Positions 17,166 to 24,500 of a stretch of DNA of 46,154 nt are shown here, piece after piece. Origin of the DNA: CAG-411 sp963643465 (GTDB lineage Bacteria; Bacillota; Clostridia; Lachnospirales; Lachnospiraceae); contig CAVIJT010000020.1 of the NCBI GenBank assembly GCA_963643465.1, forward strand, positions 1-46,154, written 5' to 3'. Position 1 is the first letter of the stretch, and each line of letters begins with the position of its first letter. The translations under genes and the position numbers were made by a program. Below the pieces are notes generated by a model that made no database searches, was not told the origin of the DNA, and saw nothing but the letters and a program-made list of their open reading frames with translations.

Positions 17166-18140
17166 ATGAGAGAAATTGTTGTGACGGAGAAAGAGGCAGG
17201 GCAAAGACTGGATAAATTTCTTGCAAAATATATGAGTAAAGCACCAAAAAGTTTTTTCTACAAAATGCTTCGAAAAAAAAATATTAAGCTAAATGATGGA
17301 AAGGCAGATGGTTCAGAAAAGTTACAGGTAGAAGATGTGATTAAGCTGTACCTTTCTGAGGAAACTATTTCTAATTTTAGTGAAGAAGTAACTATGGCAG
17401 AGGTGCAGTCGAATCTTTCTATTTTATATGAAGATACCAATTTGCTCATTATCAATAAAGAAGTGGGAATGTTATCCCAAAAGGCTCAAAAAGAGGACAT
17501 CTCACTGATTGAGCATATTACAGCATATTTATTAGAGAGTGGACAACTTACAAAGGAGCAGCTAAAAAGCTTTCATCCGGGAGTTTGCAATCGTCTTGAC
17601 CGCAATACCAGTGGTATTATTATTGCAGGAAAAACATTGCTTGGGTTGCAGAAAATGTCTGAGCTTTTAAAAACTAGAAACTTAGATAAATATTATCAGT
17701 GCATCGTAAAAGGAAAAGTTACAAAAAAACAGTGTGTGGAAGGCTATCTTACAAAAAATAGAAGTCATAATAAGGTACAGATTTCTACTACACCAACAGA
17801 GGGAGCGGATTACATTAAGACGGAGTATGAGCCGCTTTCTGTAACCGAGGAATTTACGCTTTTAAAAGTAAAACTATTTACAGGAAAATCCCATCAAATT
17901 CGCGCCCATTTACAAAGTATAGGGCATCCTATTATTGGAGATGGTAAATATGGAGATGTGCAAACCAATAAAAAATTGCGAAAAGAGTGTCGTTTAAAGC
18001 ATCATGTATTGCATTCCTGGCAATTAGTGTTACCTGTATTAGAAGAACCGGAATTTGCGGGGATATCGGGAAAGACTATTGAGGCACCGGTACCAGAATA
18101 TTTTGCAGAGCTAAAAAAGAAACTGCATTTAGAAAAGTAG
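17166..18140 (+). CDS. RluA-family pseudouridine synthase (RluC/RluD-like)
   Basis: A 324-residue enzyme with an N-terminal S4 domain (about 1-65) and an RluA-type catalytic domain. Asp145 in NRLDRNTSGIII is the nucleophile, and KSHQIRAHLQSIGHPIIGDGKYG near 240 is the second signature. Family members isomerise uridines in 23S rRNA helices or in tRNA. It is the second pseudouridine synthase of the cluster, from a different family than the one at 13149, so they should have different targets. AGAGG precedes the ATG by 7 bases. Confidence 0.9.
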   Translation: MREIVVTEKEAGQRLDKFLAKYMSKAPKSFFYKMLRKKNIKLNDGKADGSEKLQVEDVIKLYLSEETISNFSEEVTMAEVQSNLSILYEDTNLLIINKEVGMLSQKAQKEDISLIEHITAYLLESGQLTKEQLKSFHPGVCNRLDRNTSGIIIAGKTLLGLQKMSELLKTRNLDKYYQCIVKGKVTKKQCVEGYLTKNRSHNKVQISTTPTEGADYIKTEYEPLSVTEEFTLLKVKLFTGKSHQIRAHLQSIGHPIIGDGKYGDVQTNKKLRKECRLKHHVLHSWQLVLPVLEEPEFAGISGKTIEAPVPEYFAELKKKLHLEK

Positions 18141-18151
18141 GGGGAAGAGAT

Positions 18152-18685
18152 ATGCCATCATGGAACAGTCGAGGGCTGAGAGGTTCTTTGTTAGAAGAGA
18201 TGATTAATCATACGAACGATAGATATCGAAGAGAAGGATTAGCATTGATTCAAAAAATTCCCACACCTATAAAACCCATTGAAATTGATCCTGCAAGCAG
18301 ACACATTACCCTTGCTTATTTTGAACAAAAAAGTACGGTGGATTATATTGGAGTGGTGCAGGGAGTTCCTGTTTGCTTTGATGCAAAAGAATGTGCCACC
18401 GATACGTTTCCTGTTGCTAATGTGCATGAACATCAAATGCGATTTATGGAAGAGTTTGAAAAGCAGGAGGGAATAGCTTTTTTGCTTTTGTATTTTAAAA
18501 AGAAAAATGTGTTTTATTATCTTACGTTTGAAAAAATGAAAGAATTCTGGCAGCGGGCAAATGAGGGTGGTCGAAAAAGTTTTCGTTATGAAGAACTGGA
18601 CCCACATTTTCAAATTTCTACTTATGATGGTGTGATGGTACATTATCTGGATATGTTAAATCAAGATTTGCAAGGAAGAGAATAG
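18152..18685 (+). CDS. recU: Holliday junction resolvase RecU
   Basis: A 177-residue RecU, slightly short for the family (about 200). The signature N-terminus NSRGLRGSLLEEMIN is present, and KSTVDYIGVVQG followed by CFDAKEC supplies the conserved Asp, Asp and Lys of the nuclease core; HEHQMRFMEEF follows. RecU cuts four-way junctions with RuvAB in Firmicutes. In many Firmicutes it sits beside the penicillin-binding gene ponA; here it is between an RNA pseudouridine synthase and a tRNA methyltransferase. GGGGAAG ends 5 bases before the ATG. Confidence 0.9.
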   Translation: MPSWNSRGLRGSLLEEMINHTNDRYRREGLALIQKIPTPIKPIEIDPASRHITLAYFEQKSTVDYIGVVQGVPVCFDAKECATDTFPVANVHEHQMRFMEEFEKQEGIAFLLLYFKKKNVFYYLTFEKMKEFWQRANEGGRKSFRYEELDPHFQISTYDGVMVHYLDMLNQDLQGRE

Positions 18686-18696
18686 AGGAACGGAAC

Positions 18697-19257
18697 ATGA
18701 GTTATGGAATTACACAATTGGTACATCGCTTTTTAGAAGAACACATACAGGAAGGAGATTTGTGTCTGGATGCCACAGCAGGCAATGGACATGATACGGT
18801 TTTTTTGTGTGAGAAAGTGGGAGCACAGGGACAGGTACTTGCTTTTGATATACAGGAGCTGGCAGTAGAACATACAAAAAAACGACTGACAGAAAAGGGA
18901 TTTGCAGAGCGAGCTAAGGTATATGTAGATTCTCATTGCAATATGCACCAGTATGTGGAAGAGGAGACTGTTTCCTGCATTACTTTTAATCTTGGATATT
19001 TGCCGGGAGGAAATCATGCTTTGGCTACGAAAGCGGATACCACTATTGTTGCTTTAGAACAGTCGTTGAAGTTGCTAAAGAAACATGGAATAATCAGTTT
19101 GGTTATTTATAGTGGTGGAGATACCGGATTTGAGGAGAGAGATGCGGTACTTGCATGGTTGAAACAATTGGACGATAAGAAATATTTAGTGTTATTAAGT
19201 TCTTATTACAATCGGCCCAATAATCCACCAATACCTGTGCAGATTATAAAGTTATAA
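18697..19257 (+). CDS. mnmM: YtqB/MnmM-type SAM-dependent methyltransferase
   Basis: A 186-residue class I methyltransferase. The SAM motif is CLDATAGNGHDTVFL near residue 24; ITFNLGYLPGG near 88 is the family motif IV; the C-terminal SSYYNRPNNPPIPVQIIK is diagnostic of the YtqB group. In Bacillus YtqB was shown to be MnmM, which methylates the wobble aminomethyl-thiouridine of tRNA (family knowledge). It ends the RNA-modification cluster. GAGGAACGG lies just before the ATG. Confidence 0.85.
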   Translation: MSYGITQLVHRFLEEHIQEGDLCLDATAGNGHDTVFLCEKVGAQGQVLAFDIQELAVEHTKKRLTEKGFAERAKVYVDSHCNMHQYVEEETVSCITFNLGYLPGGNHALATKADTTIVALEQSLKLLKKHGIISLVIYSGGDTGFEERDAVLAWLKQLDDKKYLVLLSSYYNRPNNPPIPVQIIKL

Positions 19258-19322
19258 GAAGATGTGTAGTTCCTGTTGATGTGCGTGTGAACAGTAAAGG
19301 TGTATAGCTATAAAATATCTTC

Positions 19323-19351
19323 TTGACACATTTTGTCAATTACGGTACAAT
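19323..19351 (+). promoter_or_regulatory. mntP promoter with embedded dyad
   Basis: TTGACA (19323-19328), 17 bases, TACAAT (19346-19351): a near-consensus promoter. The -35 is one arm of a perfect inverted repeat, TTGACA-CATTT-TGTCAA (19323-19339), which could be a repressor site. Confidence 0.8.
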
Positions 19352-19363
19352 ATAACTGCTTCG

Positions 19364-19452
19364 TAAGGGAGTAGTTCGCGTGGTAATGAATACGTGGTTA
19401 AGTCAACATAATGACTTCGGTCTGGCTTAATCTTAAAGAATGAGACTTGCGT
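19364..19452 (+). ncRNA. Manganese riboswitch (yybP-ykoY)
   Basis: The leader carries the hallmarks of the yybP-ykoY class: AAGGGAGTAG at 19367-19376, GTCAACA at 19402-19408, CTTCGGTCTGGC at 19415-19426, and the closing GAGAC. It lies directly upstream of the manganese exporter gene mntP, its classic partner. It overlaps a strong terminator stem at 19443, so manganese binding should permit read-through. Edges are approximate. Confidence 0.85.
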
Positions 19453-19484
19453 ATAGCTTTTTGGGCTATACGTGGGTCTTTTTT
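19443..19484 (+). terminator. Riboswitch-controlled terminator
   Basis: AGACTTGCGTATAGC (19443-19457) pairs with GCTATACGTGGGTCT (19465-19479), with three wobble pairs, followed by six T residues. The 5' arm shares bases with the riboswitch closing stem, the arrangement expected for transcription attenuation of mntP. Confidence 0.85.
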
Positions 19485-19531
19485 GTTTTGTTACCCAAAA
19501 CGTTATTTTACAAATAGGAGGATTTATACAC

Positions 19532-20098
19532 ATGACACTATCATTAATGGAATTATTTATTTTGGCAGTAGGATTATCTATGGATGCCTTCGCTGTTTCT
19601 GTCTGTAAAGGCTTGGCAATGAAGAAGATTACCTTGAAAAAGGTTTCTATTGTTGGGCTTTGGTTTGGATTTTTTCAGGGGCTAATGCCACTGATTGGAT
19701 ATATTTTGGGAAGTCAGTTTGCAGAATATGTAAACGCGTTTGCACATTGGATTGCGTTTGCCTTATTATTGCTAATTGGTGGAAATATGATAAAAGAATC
19801 CTTTAGTAAAGAAGAAGAGAAGGAAAATGATTCCCTTGCAATTGGTGTAATGTTTTTATTAGCCGTTGCAACCAGTATAGATGCGTTGGCAGTAGGGATT
19901 ACGTTTTCTTTGATGAAATTAAATATTGTTGCTGCTATCGCTTTTATTGGTGTTACTACATTTGTGATTTCTTGTATCGGTGTAAAGATTGGTTCGGTAT
20001 TTGGAAGTAAATATAAAAGCAAAGCAGAGTTTGCAGGCGGTGCCATATTAATTATAATCGGAATGAAAATATTACTGGAAGGTTTGGGTATTTTATAA
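19532..20098 (+). CDS. mntP: Manganese efflux pump MntP
   Basis: A 188-residue membrane protein with six predicted membrane helices. The helices contain the conserved acidic motifs VGLSMDAFAVSVCKG near residue 14 and VATSIDALAVGITFS near 112, whose Asp residues are needed for Mn2+ export. It protects the cell from excess manganese. AGGAGG at 19516-19521 places the start at ATG 19532; an upstream in-frame ATG at 19472 lies inside the terminator. Control by the riboswitch and promoter above is well supported. Confidence 0.95.
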   Translation: MTLSLMELFILAVGLSMDAFAVSVCKGLAMKKITLKKVSIVGLWFGFFQGLMPLIGYILGSQFAEYVNAFAHWIAFALLLLIGGNMIKESFSKEEEKENDSLAIGVMFLLAVATSIDALAVGITFSLMKLNIVAAIAFIGVTTFVISCIGVKIGSVFGSKYKSKAEFAGGAILIIIGMKILLEGLGIL

Positions 20099-20117
20099 TT
20101 ATAAAAATTTCATATAA

Positions 20118-20156
20118 AAAGGCTACTATCCCCGTTTAAAAGGGATAGTAGCCTTT
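20118..20156. terminator. Bidirectional terminator
   Basis: AAAGGCTACTATCCC and GGGATAGTAGCCTTT form a perfect 15-bp stem, A-rich on the left and T-rich on the right. It lies between the convergent mntP and chemotaxis receptor genes and can serve both. Confidence 0.92.
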
Positions 20157-20169
20157 GCGTTTATAACAA

Positions 20170-21657
20170 CTATTCTTGTACGGTATCATTTTCTTTTGCA
20201 GAAATAGCAAGCATTGTAGCAGAAAGTTCACGAATTTGCTTTGTATCTTCCACTACCAAATTCATATGTTCTTGATAAGTGTGCATAGCATCTATAATTG
20301 ATTCTACAACCGCTTCATTTTCTTCTGAATGAGAACTCATTTCTGAAATTTTCTTCTGTAGCTGTTCAAAGATTGCATCCACGTTGGAAACATTTTCATT
20401 TTGCTCTTCAATATTTTTATAAAGAGAGCCAAATTGTGTGGTTAAGGAATCAAATCCTTGCTGCAATCCTTGCAAAGTTGCTAGGGAAGTATCAATTGCA
20501 AGAACACTTTCCTCTAACTGGTCGGTTGTTTTTGCAATTTGCTTTTTCATTCCATCTACTACATGAATTACTTGCTCAGAACAACGATTGCTGTCTACTG
20601 CTAATGTTTGTACCTGTGAAGCTACCACTGCAAATCCAGAACCGGCTTCTCCGGCTCTTGCTGCTTCAATAGAAGCATTCAGTGCTAACATCTCGGTATT
20701 AGAAGCAATATTCGTCAATTGATCAGTATCTCTTGAGATTTCCTGTATTTGCTCCTGTAATAGGGCAAATACCCCTTTGGTATCATCCACTGTTTTCTTT
20801 ACCGATTGCATCTGTTCGTCCATCTCACGCATGGTAATCTTACTTTCGGATAAAGATTTCTCTACTTTCTGTACTTCCTCGTTTAGCGAATCGATATGTT
20901 GCTCTGTGACTTGCATACATTCTTGTACTTGGGCACAAGAAGTTTCTACGTCATGGGTTTCCTGAAAAATCTCTCCAGATCCTTTTTTTAGTTCAGAGGC
21001 ATTTTCCTCTAGTTTGGCATTTACTTCTCTCATACCATCAATTCGACCAGATGAATTCTCATAATTCTCTTGTAGGTCATTTCCTACATTTTTGATGGAT
21101 TCAATAAGTTCTTCTGCTTCTTTTGCTCGCATGAAACTTAATTCAATAAAGGCACGTCCTCGTTTGATAACTAGGTAAAAGGTGTAAGCTGCCACATCAA
21201 ACACAACAATACACATAATATATTGAGATAAAGGATCCGCTTTTTTGGGATTGAGCAAATATAAAACTACTAATAAAATGGTAATTAGAATAGTTTGATA
21301 TTTTGCGTAATGTGGTTCCAAATAAATACCACACAATCCAATGACTGCCAAAAACAGTGGAAAATCGTCGCTGTAATAATTACCACTATTTGCTGAAATA
21401 AGAAAAACGATGACAACCAGACAAATAGCTAGTACAAATTGTTGCTTTACTTGTTCTACCTGGAATTTCTTCATAATCATGATAGTTCCTACTAAGAAAA
21501 GCAGACAGACGCCAATGACAGCTGCGCCTTTTACATTTTGTCCAATTACATTCTTTAGAAAGAAAATTCCTGCAACAGAAAAGGTGATTATGAGCATAAT
21601 CTTAAAAATTTTCTCCTGGCTAATCGGGCTTTTGACTTTCTCTTCCTTCTTATTCAT
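20170..21657 (-). CDS. Methyl-accepting chemotaxis protein, multi-pass sensor
   Basis: A 495-residue receptor. Residues 18-165 hold about six hydrophobic helices rather than the usual two with an external ligand domain, so it probably senses something in or at the membrane. No HAMP domain is evident. From about 185 to the end is a coiled-coil signalling region; the CheA/CheW-contact tip is around TNIASNTEMLALNASIEAAR near residue 317, followed by AGEAGSGFAVVASQVQ. There is no C-terminal CheR pentapeptide. AGGGGGA lies 4 bases upstream. No other chemotaxis gene is nearby; it is a single-gene unit. Confidence 0.88.
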   Translation of the reverse strand: MNKKEEKVKSPISQEKIFKIMLIITFSVAGIFFLKNVIGQNVKGAAVIGVCLLFLVGTIMIMKKFQVEQVKQQFVLAICLVVIVFLISANSGNYYSDDFPLFLAVIGLCGIYLEPHYAKYQTILITILLVVLYLLNPKKADPLSQYIMCIVVFDVAAYTFYLVIKRGRAFIELSFMRAKEAEELIESIKNVGNDLQENYENSSGRIDGMREVNAKLEENASELKKGSGEIFQETHDVETSCAQVQECMQVTEQHIDSLNEEVQKVEKSLSESKITMREMDEQMQSVKKTVDDTKGVFALLQEQIQEISRDTDQLTNIASNTEMLALNASIEAARAGEAGSGFAVVASQVQTLAVDSNRCSEQVIHVVDGMKKQIAKTTDQLEESVLAIDTSLATLQGLQQGFDSLTTQFGSLYKNIEEQNENVSNVDAIFEQLQKKISEMSSHSEENEAVVESIIDAMHTYQEHMNLVVEDTKQIRELSATMLAISAKENDTVQE

Positions 21658-21748
21658 TTACATTCCCCCTTAAATCGCAAAAGTAACACCCTAATACATC
21701 TGTCCCCCTTTTCCTATATCTATTTTAAAATATCTCCATATGGTGTTT

Positions 21749-21766
21749 TGGCAATAGGTATTGCCA
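21749..21766. promoter_or_regulatory. Perfect dyad upstream of the chemotaxis receptor
   Basis: TGGCAAT-AGGT-ATTGCCA, a 7-4-7 inverted repeat about 90 bases upstream of the receptor start. No T-run follows on either strand, so an operator is likelier than a terminator. Confidence 0.45.
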
Positions 21767-21783
21767 TTTGCTAATTCTTATCA

Positions 21784-21816
21784 TTGGTAATTATGCTATT
21801 TAGTGAAAATTACCAA
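21784..21816. repeat. Second dyad, TTGGTAATT / AATTACCAA
   Basis: Two perfect 9-base arms separated by 15 bases in the space between the symporter stop and the receptor promoter region. It may be a weak terminator hairpin for the symporter mRNA or a protein site. Confidence 0.4.
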
Positions 21817-21851
21817 ATACTTCCTTTTTTAGTTTAACATTTTCTAACCTT

Positions 21852-23558
21852 TTATGCAATATTATTCTTTACATCCGTTTCTGTTTCTGTGAATGTTTGT
21901 TTCCTCCGTTTGGCATCAATTTCTGGTTGAAATGCTTCCACATCTTTGGCAATTGCTCCACTTAATACTAATAAGCAGATTAGGTTTGGAATTGCCATCA
22001 GTGCATTGGCAATGTCTGAGAAACTCCATACAATATCAAGGGTTGTAGTGGCACCTACAAATACCATGAGTGAAAAGATAATACGGTAAAACATATTAAA
22101 TTTGTGGGTATGAAAAATATATTCGAAAGCCTTTTCACCTTGATATTCCCATCCAAGAATGGTAGAAAAGGCGAATAATGCAATACCAATACTTACTAAA
22201 ATAGCACCTGTTTCTCCGAGGGCACTTTCAAATGCTGCAATGGTAAGGGCAGCCCCTTTTACTACTGTATTGTATTCATAAGTTCCATCCGTTTTGAACA
22301 GATATTCATTTCCGGAACCGTCATGCCAAGAACCATTTTTAGATACAAAAGCATCCATTGGTGCCTCCTCATCTTCTGTAAAGGTTAAATCTAGCGTTTG
22401 TTTTTTGGAAGTGAGGGTCAGTGCATCGTTTGCAATGGTATATGCGTAATCGGTATCGGTAGTACGAGTATCTCCTAATTGGGTTTCAGAAATTGCAATA
22501 TTGTTGTTAGTGATTGCATAAGTACCAGTAGTATTTGCTTCTGTAATACCAAGCACACCAGAGCTTGCAATACAAAGACCTGTGATGGTGCAGACAACAA
22601 TAGTGTCCCAGAAAGTACCAGTCATATTAATATATCCTTGACGAACCGGGCTGTCAGTAGTAGCTGCCGCAGAAGAGATGGCAGCAGAACCCATACCAGC
22701 TTCATTTGAAAAAATACCTCTGGAAATTCCATAACGCATGGAATTCATCATAGCAGCGGTGATAGAACCGCAAAGACCACCACCTACGGCTTCTATGCTA
22801 AATGCCATTTTGAAAATCATAACAATTCCCGCTGGAAGATTTTTGATATTGATAATAATCACCAAAAGACCCGCGATTACATAGAAAACTGCCATTAGCG
22901 GAACAACAACAGAAGAAACCTTGGAAATAGACTTAATACCACCAACAATAATAATAAGTACAAGAATGGTTAATATTGCACCAACTGCAACAGAAGATGC
23001 GTCAAAGGTATTGTTTAGCGATTCAGAAATGGAATTTGCCTGTGTCATATTACCGATACCAAAAGAGGCAAGAACTGCAAATAGAGCAAACATCCATCCA
23101 AGTGCAGCACCCAGTTTCTTATTTTTAAATCCTTTTTTCATGGTATACATAGGTCCACCGGACATTTCTCCACGTTCGTTAACTTCACGATATTTAATGG
23201 CAAGCATACATTCACTAAATTTAGAAGATAAGCCAAACAGAGCAGAGAGCCACATCCATATCAAGGCACCGGGACCACCGGAAACCATAGCGGTTGCAAC
23301 GCCTACAATATTACCAGTACCAATAGTTGCAGCAAGGGCTGTAGTCAAGGCAGAAAAAGGAGAAATATCCCCGTCACCTTCCCCTTTTTTTCTAGCCTCT
23401 TTGCTCAATGTACTTTTTATTGCATAGCCTAGATTTCTCCAAGGCCGAAATTTTAGACGAATTGTAAGGAAAATACCAGTTCCGACCAGTAAAACCAGCA
23501 TAAGTGGCCCCCAAACAAATTCATCTATTGCAGATAGAATTTTTCCCAATTGTTCCAT
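21852..23558 (-). CDS. Sodium:alanine symporter (AGCS) with inserted domain
   Basis: A 568-residue amino acid carrier of the AGCS family (usual length about 450-490). Conserved transport motifs are present: GTGNIVGVATAM near residue 79, GGPMYTMKKG near 135, and NEAGMGSAAISSAAA near 285. The extra length is a block of about 100 residues (roughly 345-445) between two helices, polar and rich in Thr/Asp, with AYTIANDALTLTSK and YLFKTDGTYEY stretches typical of small beta-barrel lipoprotein-like domains. The flanking helices (GLCIASSGVLG and ALTIAAFESALGETG) match normal family members, so this is a true insertion, likely outside the cell. The start at 23558 has AGGAGG at 23565-23570; an upstream in-frame ATG at 23615 has none. 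Confidence 0.9.
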   Translation of the reverse strand: MEQLGKILSAIDEFVWGPLMLVLLVGTGIFLTIRLKFRPWRNLGYAIKSTLSKEARKKGEGDGDISPFSALTTALAATIGTGNIVGVATAMVSGGPGALIWMWLSALFGLSSKFSECMLAIKYREVNERGEMSGGPMYTMKKGFKNKKLGAALGWMFALFAVLASFGIGNMTQANSISESLNNTFDASSVAVGAILTILVLIIIVGGIKSISKVSSVVVPLMAVFYVIAGLLVIIINIKNLPAGIVMIFKMAFSIEAVGGGLCGSITAAMMNSMRYGISRGIFSNEAGMGSAAISSAAATTDSPVRQGYINMTGTFWDTIVVCTITGLCIASSGVLGITEANTTGTYAITNNNIAISETQLGDTRTTDTDYAYTIANDALTLTSKKQTLDLTFTEDEEAPMDAFVSKNGSWHDGSGNEYLFKTDGTYEYNTVVKGAALTIAAFESALGETGAILVSIGIALFAFSTILGWEYQGEKAFEYIFHTHKFNMFYRIIFSLMVFVGATTTLDIVWSFSDIANALMAIPNLICLLVLSGAIAKDVEAFQPEIDAKRRKQTFTETETDVKNNIA

Positions 23559-23582
23559 AAAAAACCTCCTTAAAAAGAATAA

Positions 23583-23606
23583 AGCAAAGCGGAAAGCCAC
23601 TTTGCT
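23583..23606 (-). promoter_or_regulatory. Leader hairpin of the symporter mRNA
   Basis: On the minus strand AGCAAAG and CTTTGCT form a 7-bp stem followed by a T-rich stretch just before the ribosome site. It resembles a weak attenuator. Confidence 0.35.
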
Positions 23607-23620
23607 CATGTTCAAGTATT

Positions 23621-23649
23621 ATTATATAAAAAATAAGCAAAAAAAGCAA
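23621..23649 (-). promoter_or_regulatory. Promoter of the AGCS symporter
   Basis: Minus-strand TTGCTT (23649-23644), a 17-base spacer and a perfect TATAAT (23626-23621). It sits between the end of the phosphatase gene and the symporter. Confidence 0.6.
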
Positions 23650-23659
23650 ATATATAGTA

Positions 23660-24481
23660 TTAAGCCTTGAAAAAAGGTTTTCTTTGTCTAAAAATAGCGT
23701 ATTTGGAAGTGTCAATTCCAGCTAGGATGTCCCCTTCTTTTTCAAAGTCGTATGCTAAATGTTCCGGTTTGTGTGCGTCAGAACCTACAGTAAAGTATGT
23801 TCCGCCAAGTTCCAAAAACCGAGTTAAAATTTCTCGCTTTGGATGTGCAAAAGGAAGTCCATATTTTAAGCCCGCAGTATTTACTTCAATTCCTTTTCCG
23901 GCATGGATGATGGCAAGGAGCATGGCATCAATCTCTTCTTGATAACGTTCTGGCTCATAAGAAAAGTTAGGATCTGGAACATAGCGTACAATATAATCTA
24001 AATGTCCATATACATCAAAATTAGAGAATGCCTCAACATTTTCCTTAATGGATTGGAAATAACGGCGAATGGCAAAATCTGCATCATGGTGAATGTCATT
24101 CCAATAATCAGGGAAATAGGGATCGTAGTTATCTAAAAGATGAGAGGAAGCAATCACAAAATCAAAAGGATAACCTTCTACTAATTGGTTAAGACGAGAA
24201 GCAATTTCTGGCTTCACTCCAAGTTCAATACCTGCTAAAATTTCAATTTGGTCTTGATAACGAGCTTTTTGTGTCTCAATGGCATGAAAATAAGCCTCCA
24301 CATCAAATTCAAAAGATAAGCCTTCCTCCATATATCGTTTTGGATATTCATAGTCCATATGATCGGTAAAACAAATTTGTTTTAGTCCAAGGGAAATGCC
24401 CTGTTCAATCATTTGTTCCATTGGAGTATCTGAGTCTCCAGAAAAGGAGCTGTGTAAATGATAATCTGCGGTAAGTTTCAT
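23660..24481 (-). CDS. PHP-family histidinol-phosphatase (HisJ/HisK type)
   Basis: A 273-residue PHP-domain phosphatase that would dephosphorylate L-histidinol phosphate in histidine synthesis. Metal motifs: DYHLHSSFSGDS near residue 6, FTDHMDYEYP near 39, a Glu in GIELGVKPE near 82, SSHLLDNYDPYFP near 110, GHLDYIVRY near 159 and GSDAHKPEHLAYDF near 236. No other his genes are nearby, so the substrate is inferred from family only. The ATG at 24481 follows AAAGGA; longer in-frame versions would add an unrelated hydrophobic N-terminus that overlaps rqcH. It follows rqcH by 19 bases, likely co-transcribed. Confidence 0.87.
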   Translation of the reverse strand: MKLTADYHLHSSFSGDSDTPMEQMIEQGISLGLKQICFTDHMDYEYPKRYMEEGLSFEFDVEAYFHAIETQKARYQDQIEILAGIELGVKPEIASRLNQLVEGYPFDFVIASSHLLDNYDPYFPDYWNDIHHDADFAIRRYFQSIKENVEAFSNFDVYGHLDYIVRYVPDPNFSYEPERYQEEIDAMLLAIIHAGKGIEVNTAGLKYGLPFAHPKREILTRFLELGGTYFTVGSDAHKPEHLAYDFEKEGDILAGIDTSKYAIFRQRKPFFKA

Positions 24482-24500
24482 AATGGTATTCCTTTCTGTA

